Below are positions 61,672-64,000 of a stretch of 64,000 nt of DNA, one piece after another; position 1 is the first letter of the stretch; the number at the start of each line of letters is the position of its first letter. The notes under the pieces were generated by a model that was given only the letters and a program-made list of their open reading frames with translations, had not been told where the DNA came from and searched no databases. The DNA is from Diplolepis rosae. Taxonomy: Eukaryota > Arthropoda > Insecta > Hymenoptera > Diplolepididae. Location: positions 2,294,001 to 2,358,000 of the forward strand of contig JAPYXD010000581.1 in the NCBI GenBank assembly GCA_030998225.1, in the 5' to 3' direction. Both the position numbers and the translations under genes were made by a program.

Positions 61672-62395
61672 AGTACTACCTTAAGCAATCTATGTCGGAA
61701 CCCTTGGATTTTGCTCCAAACATTTGCTAGAGGGGAATTAAAAGAAAGAGATTCACAAAAGGATTTGAAACTTGAACGCTTAATAATTTTGAGTCTTTTA
61801 GTAGTTTGTGCACTAAATTTTTGATAGTCTATGAAACTTTCATAATAAGATTTAGCCAGATTATGTTTCAGCTTAGCCAATCTAATCCTAACCAACCTAT
61901 CACATTCCTGGCTTCACCAAGGGGGAGAAGATGGATATAATTGTTTTCTAGATGGTTTCACATCCAACCTGGCGTCAGCCTTATGAAGGGCATCATCAAT
62001 ATCTTTTACAAATTTTTGATAGGCATTCAAGATGCTTAAGGAATTAGATAAGAGGGGAAGCTCGTTCTCCTCGTGAATAGCCAATAGTTCACTCCTGAAG
62101 ACCCTGCAATCTACCCTATTCAAATTATATTTATGAGAGAAAAATTGATAGAAAATAAATGGAATTCCAATATTAATTGAAATAGGAGAGTGATCACTAG
62201 TCATTCGATCAACTAAAGTTGACCAAGATGAGAGTGGTTTTAAGTTAAAAGAAACCAGTGTAAGGTAAATTGCAGACTTTGATTGACCTGGACGAGGAGT
62301 TAAAGTAAGTTTACCATTATTTAAAATATTGAGGTTTGAAATTGGGTTGTCATGAGGCGAAAAGGAAGGGGGTACAGTATCTCTGGAGTATGAAG

Positions 62396-63762
62396 TTTTT
62401 CAGGTGCATTAATATTTTATAAACTAGATTAATTGATAGCGAGAGTGCATAGGCACTTGATCGCTATGAACTATAAAGGTATGAAATGAGAGAAAAGCAA
62501 AGAATGAGTGTAAAGTGAGAGCGATAATATAAGAACTAGGATGAGCGGAGAAAGAATAGAATAGGAAAAAGAATGAGCAATAGCAGACTCGCGACTATAT
62601 CACTGCGATTGAATGTACGAATAGAAGAGGAAAAAGAGAACGAAGGAGAGAGGAAGAGAGAGAGAGATATCTAGTACACGTACACCCATGCACTGTTTGT
62701 CGCCACGGCTTTCTGTCGTTCGTCAATTACTCCTTTCATTCGCCTATACACATGCCTAAAATATCGGTCTCTTTTAGAAAATCTTGATGCGCTCTGCTGT
62801 GCATCGCGAGGCTAGCATACATCTCATAATCGCATCTCCTCCTCATATACCTATCCTCGCTCAAATGTTTTAGTCAGCTGACCTCCCGCCACAAAAGCCA
62901 CGTGCTTTTTGTAACTAAAACCCAAGGCTCACCTGAATACTTAAATAATTATGTTAAAGCTTTAATCCACCTAAAGATTATAAGCCTAGACTAATTAAAT
63001 ATATATATTTCGATTTACTCTGAAATATACTAGAAACTAAAATTGTGCATGCATCAAATACTAAAAATTGATGAGCACATTTCTTTTCTCACGATAGGTG
63101 TAGAAAGAAGGGAGAAATAATTGCATTCTAAAAATCAGCAAATGGCGCAATAACCACATCAGCATTTGTGCAAATTCCTAAATCCTCCCTGCCATTATTA
63201 CCTCTGCCCAATCATTAATTCCTTAATCATCAAAAAAACCCTACCATGCTCACCTCGTGATGAACTAGTAAAACGGATCAAGGCAAAATCAAATTCGCAG
63301 TCTTCTAAGTGTCTTGATTAGATCCAGACTTCAGAATAATAAAGAAAATACTTTTCTTTTATCGTGCCTGTCTGCGGTCTAGATCGACAGTTCCTTCGCG
63401 ATTCGTTAGTTGCTTAAAATCGTAAAATTTTTACCTAATGAATATTTAATTATTTTTGGAATCGTGTCGGGCGGACGAAAAAAACAAATCTTCATCTATA
63501 CGGAAGCAAATTTTCCTTTGAATATATTTAAATACATTTCAACCTTCGGCGGACTAACTTAGAAGTCCAGATTAACAAAAGTGGCAAAACATTATTTGTG
63601 TATATTGTGCACAAACAAGACTCAAGTTTCTTTGCAACAACCAACAGAAAACCATTGCCCAGTCTAGGATGAATCAGGAGCTAAGGGAAAAATTTCTCTC
63701 TCCCTCTCACACTCTCCTGGGACTGGTAGAGTTAAGAAAACTATTTATGAGGTATCGTTCTA

Positions 63763-63802
<40 letters not shown>

Positions 63803-64000
63803 GCATATTCTCTTTTATACGTATATTAAAATTATAGGATTGGAAATTTTCTTGCATTCAAGCTTTCTTTCCCAAAAATAAAAGGAGGTTTTCTTAAAAA
63901 CAGGGTATAGCCTCCTCAGTCAGAGGGGAGAGCAAAAGCAAGGTCCCAATAATTAAACAAATTTTCATTTATTTTATTTATTTTTATTTATTCTTAAAAT
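62396..64000. other. Intergenic DNA with simple repeats
   Basis: Holds a purine-rich GA tract (about 62625-62672) and a TA microsatellite (about 63766-63800). The ORF at 63669-63881 is an artefact of the TA repeat (Ile-Tyr alternation). No gene can be supported. Confidence 0.5.
63766..63800. repeat. (TA)n microsatellite
   Basis: About 17 uninterrupted TA units, with TTCGCATATTC after them. Confidence 0.9.

Larger units (their letters stand above)
59484..62395 (-). mobile_element. Non-LTR retrotransposon copy 2, deleted and interrupted
   Basis: It is on the same strand and of the same family as copy 1. Block 59484-60905 matches the 3' untranslated region, C-terminal tail and RNase H of copy 1 (52.44-53.85 kb). 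Block about 61672-62345 matches 55.34-56.0 kb (pre-reverse transcriptase region and endonuclease end). A last 50 bases match ORF1 near 56.75 kb. So the reverse transcriptase core and most of the endonuclease and gag are missing. RNase H keeps TDGSK and the GHIGVDGNE block, so it came from a less damaged ancestor than copy 1. No (AAAG)n tail is seen at the 3' end. Confidence 0.85.

Noticed and set aside
63669..63881. 70-codon ORF with Ile-Tyr repeats
   Set aside because: Translated TA microsatellite.
1..64000. CRISPR arrays, operons, bacterial-type promoters
   Set aside because: The window is eukaryotic; no direct-repeat/spacer pattern was seen.

Overview
The window looks like nuclear DNA of an insect, most likely a hymenopteran. 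It is AT-rich, genes are split by short GT-AG introns, and it carries insect-type SLC16 transporters and a dead APE/RNase H non-LTR retrotransposon. The species cannot be read from the sequence. All gene models were spliced by hand from the raw bases. In each of five models exon lengths and phases close on an exact number of codons, which strongly supports them; the sixth, MCT-B, closes from its second exon onward but its first exon is uncertain.

Left part (1-14 kb): the last exon of an unrecognised + strand gene (1-476). Next comes an RPGRIP1L-like ciliary transition-zone gene (+, 1281-4081). It converges on a minus-strand gene (6961-4380) for a secreted Asn/Gln-rich protein that ends in a divergent avidin-like domain. 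A small Tc1/mariner-type element lies at 7.7-8.1 kb. A complete 11-exon monocarboxylate transporter-like gene (MCT-A, minus, 14057-8948) follows; one of its introns holds a 0.3 kb inverted repeat.

Middle (14-39 kb): an AT-rich intergenic stretch with decayed exon-like pieces at 16.6-19.1 kb. After it comes a second, tandem SLC16-like gene (MCT-B, minus, body 28125-23914) with long upstream introns and two candidate first exons (38.7 and 35.3 kb). Its first intron contains a 0.48 kb foldback structure (29.7-30.2 kb), a smaller hairpin element (36.5 kb) and a cluster of four ACGTG sites (31.6 kb).

Right part (39-51 kb): an HSF2BP/MEILB2-like meiotic recombination gene (minus, 44740-42052) lies head to head with a lamin B receptor gene (+, 46710-50299; Tudor, SR-rich linker, sterol-reductase-like membrane domain).

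Right end (51.9-64 kb): a transposon patch. It has a short hAT-like element, a full-length but frameshifted non-LTR retrotransposon (minus, about 52.3-58.5 kb), a BED-finger ORF, and a second copy of the same retroelement with large deletions and a foreign block (59.5-62.4 kb). Simple repeats follow.

The least expected item is the avidin-like gene. Neighbouring genes belong to different pathways and nothing suggests an operon-like system.
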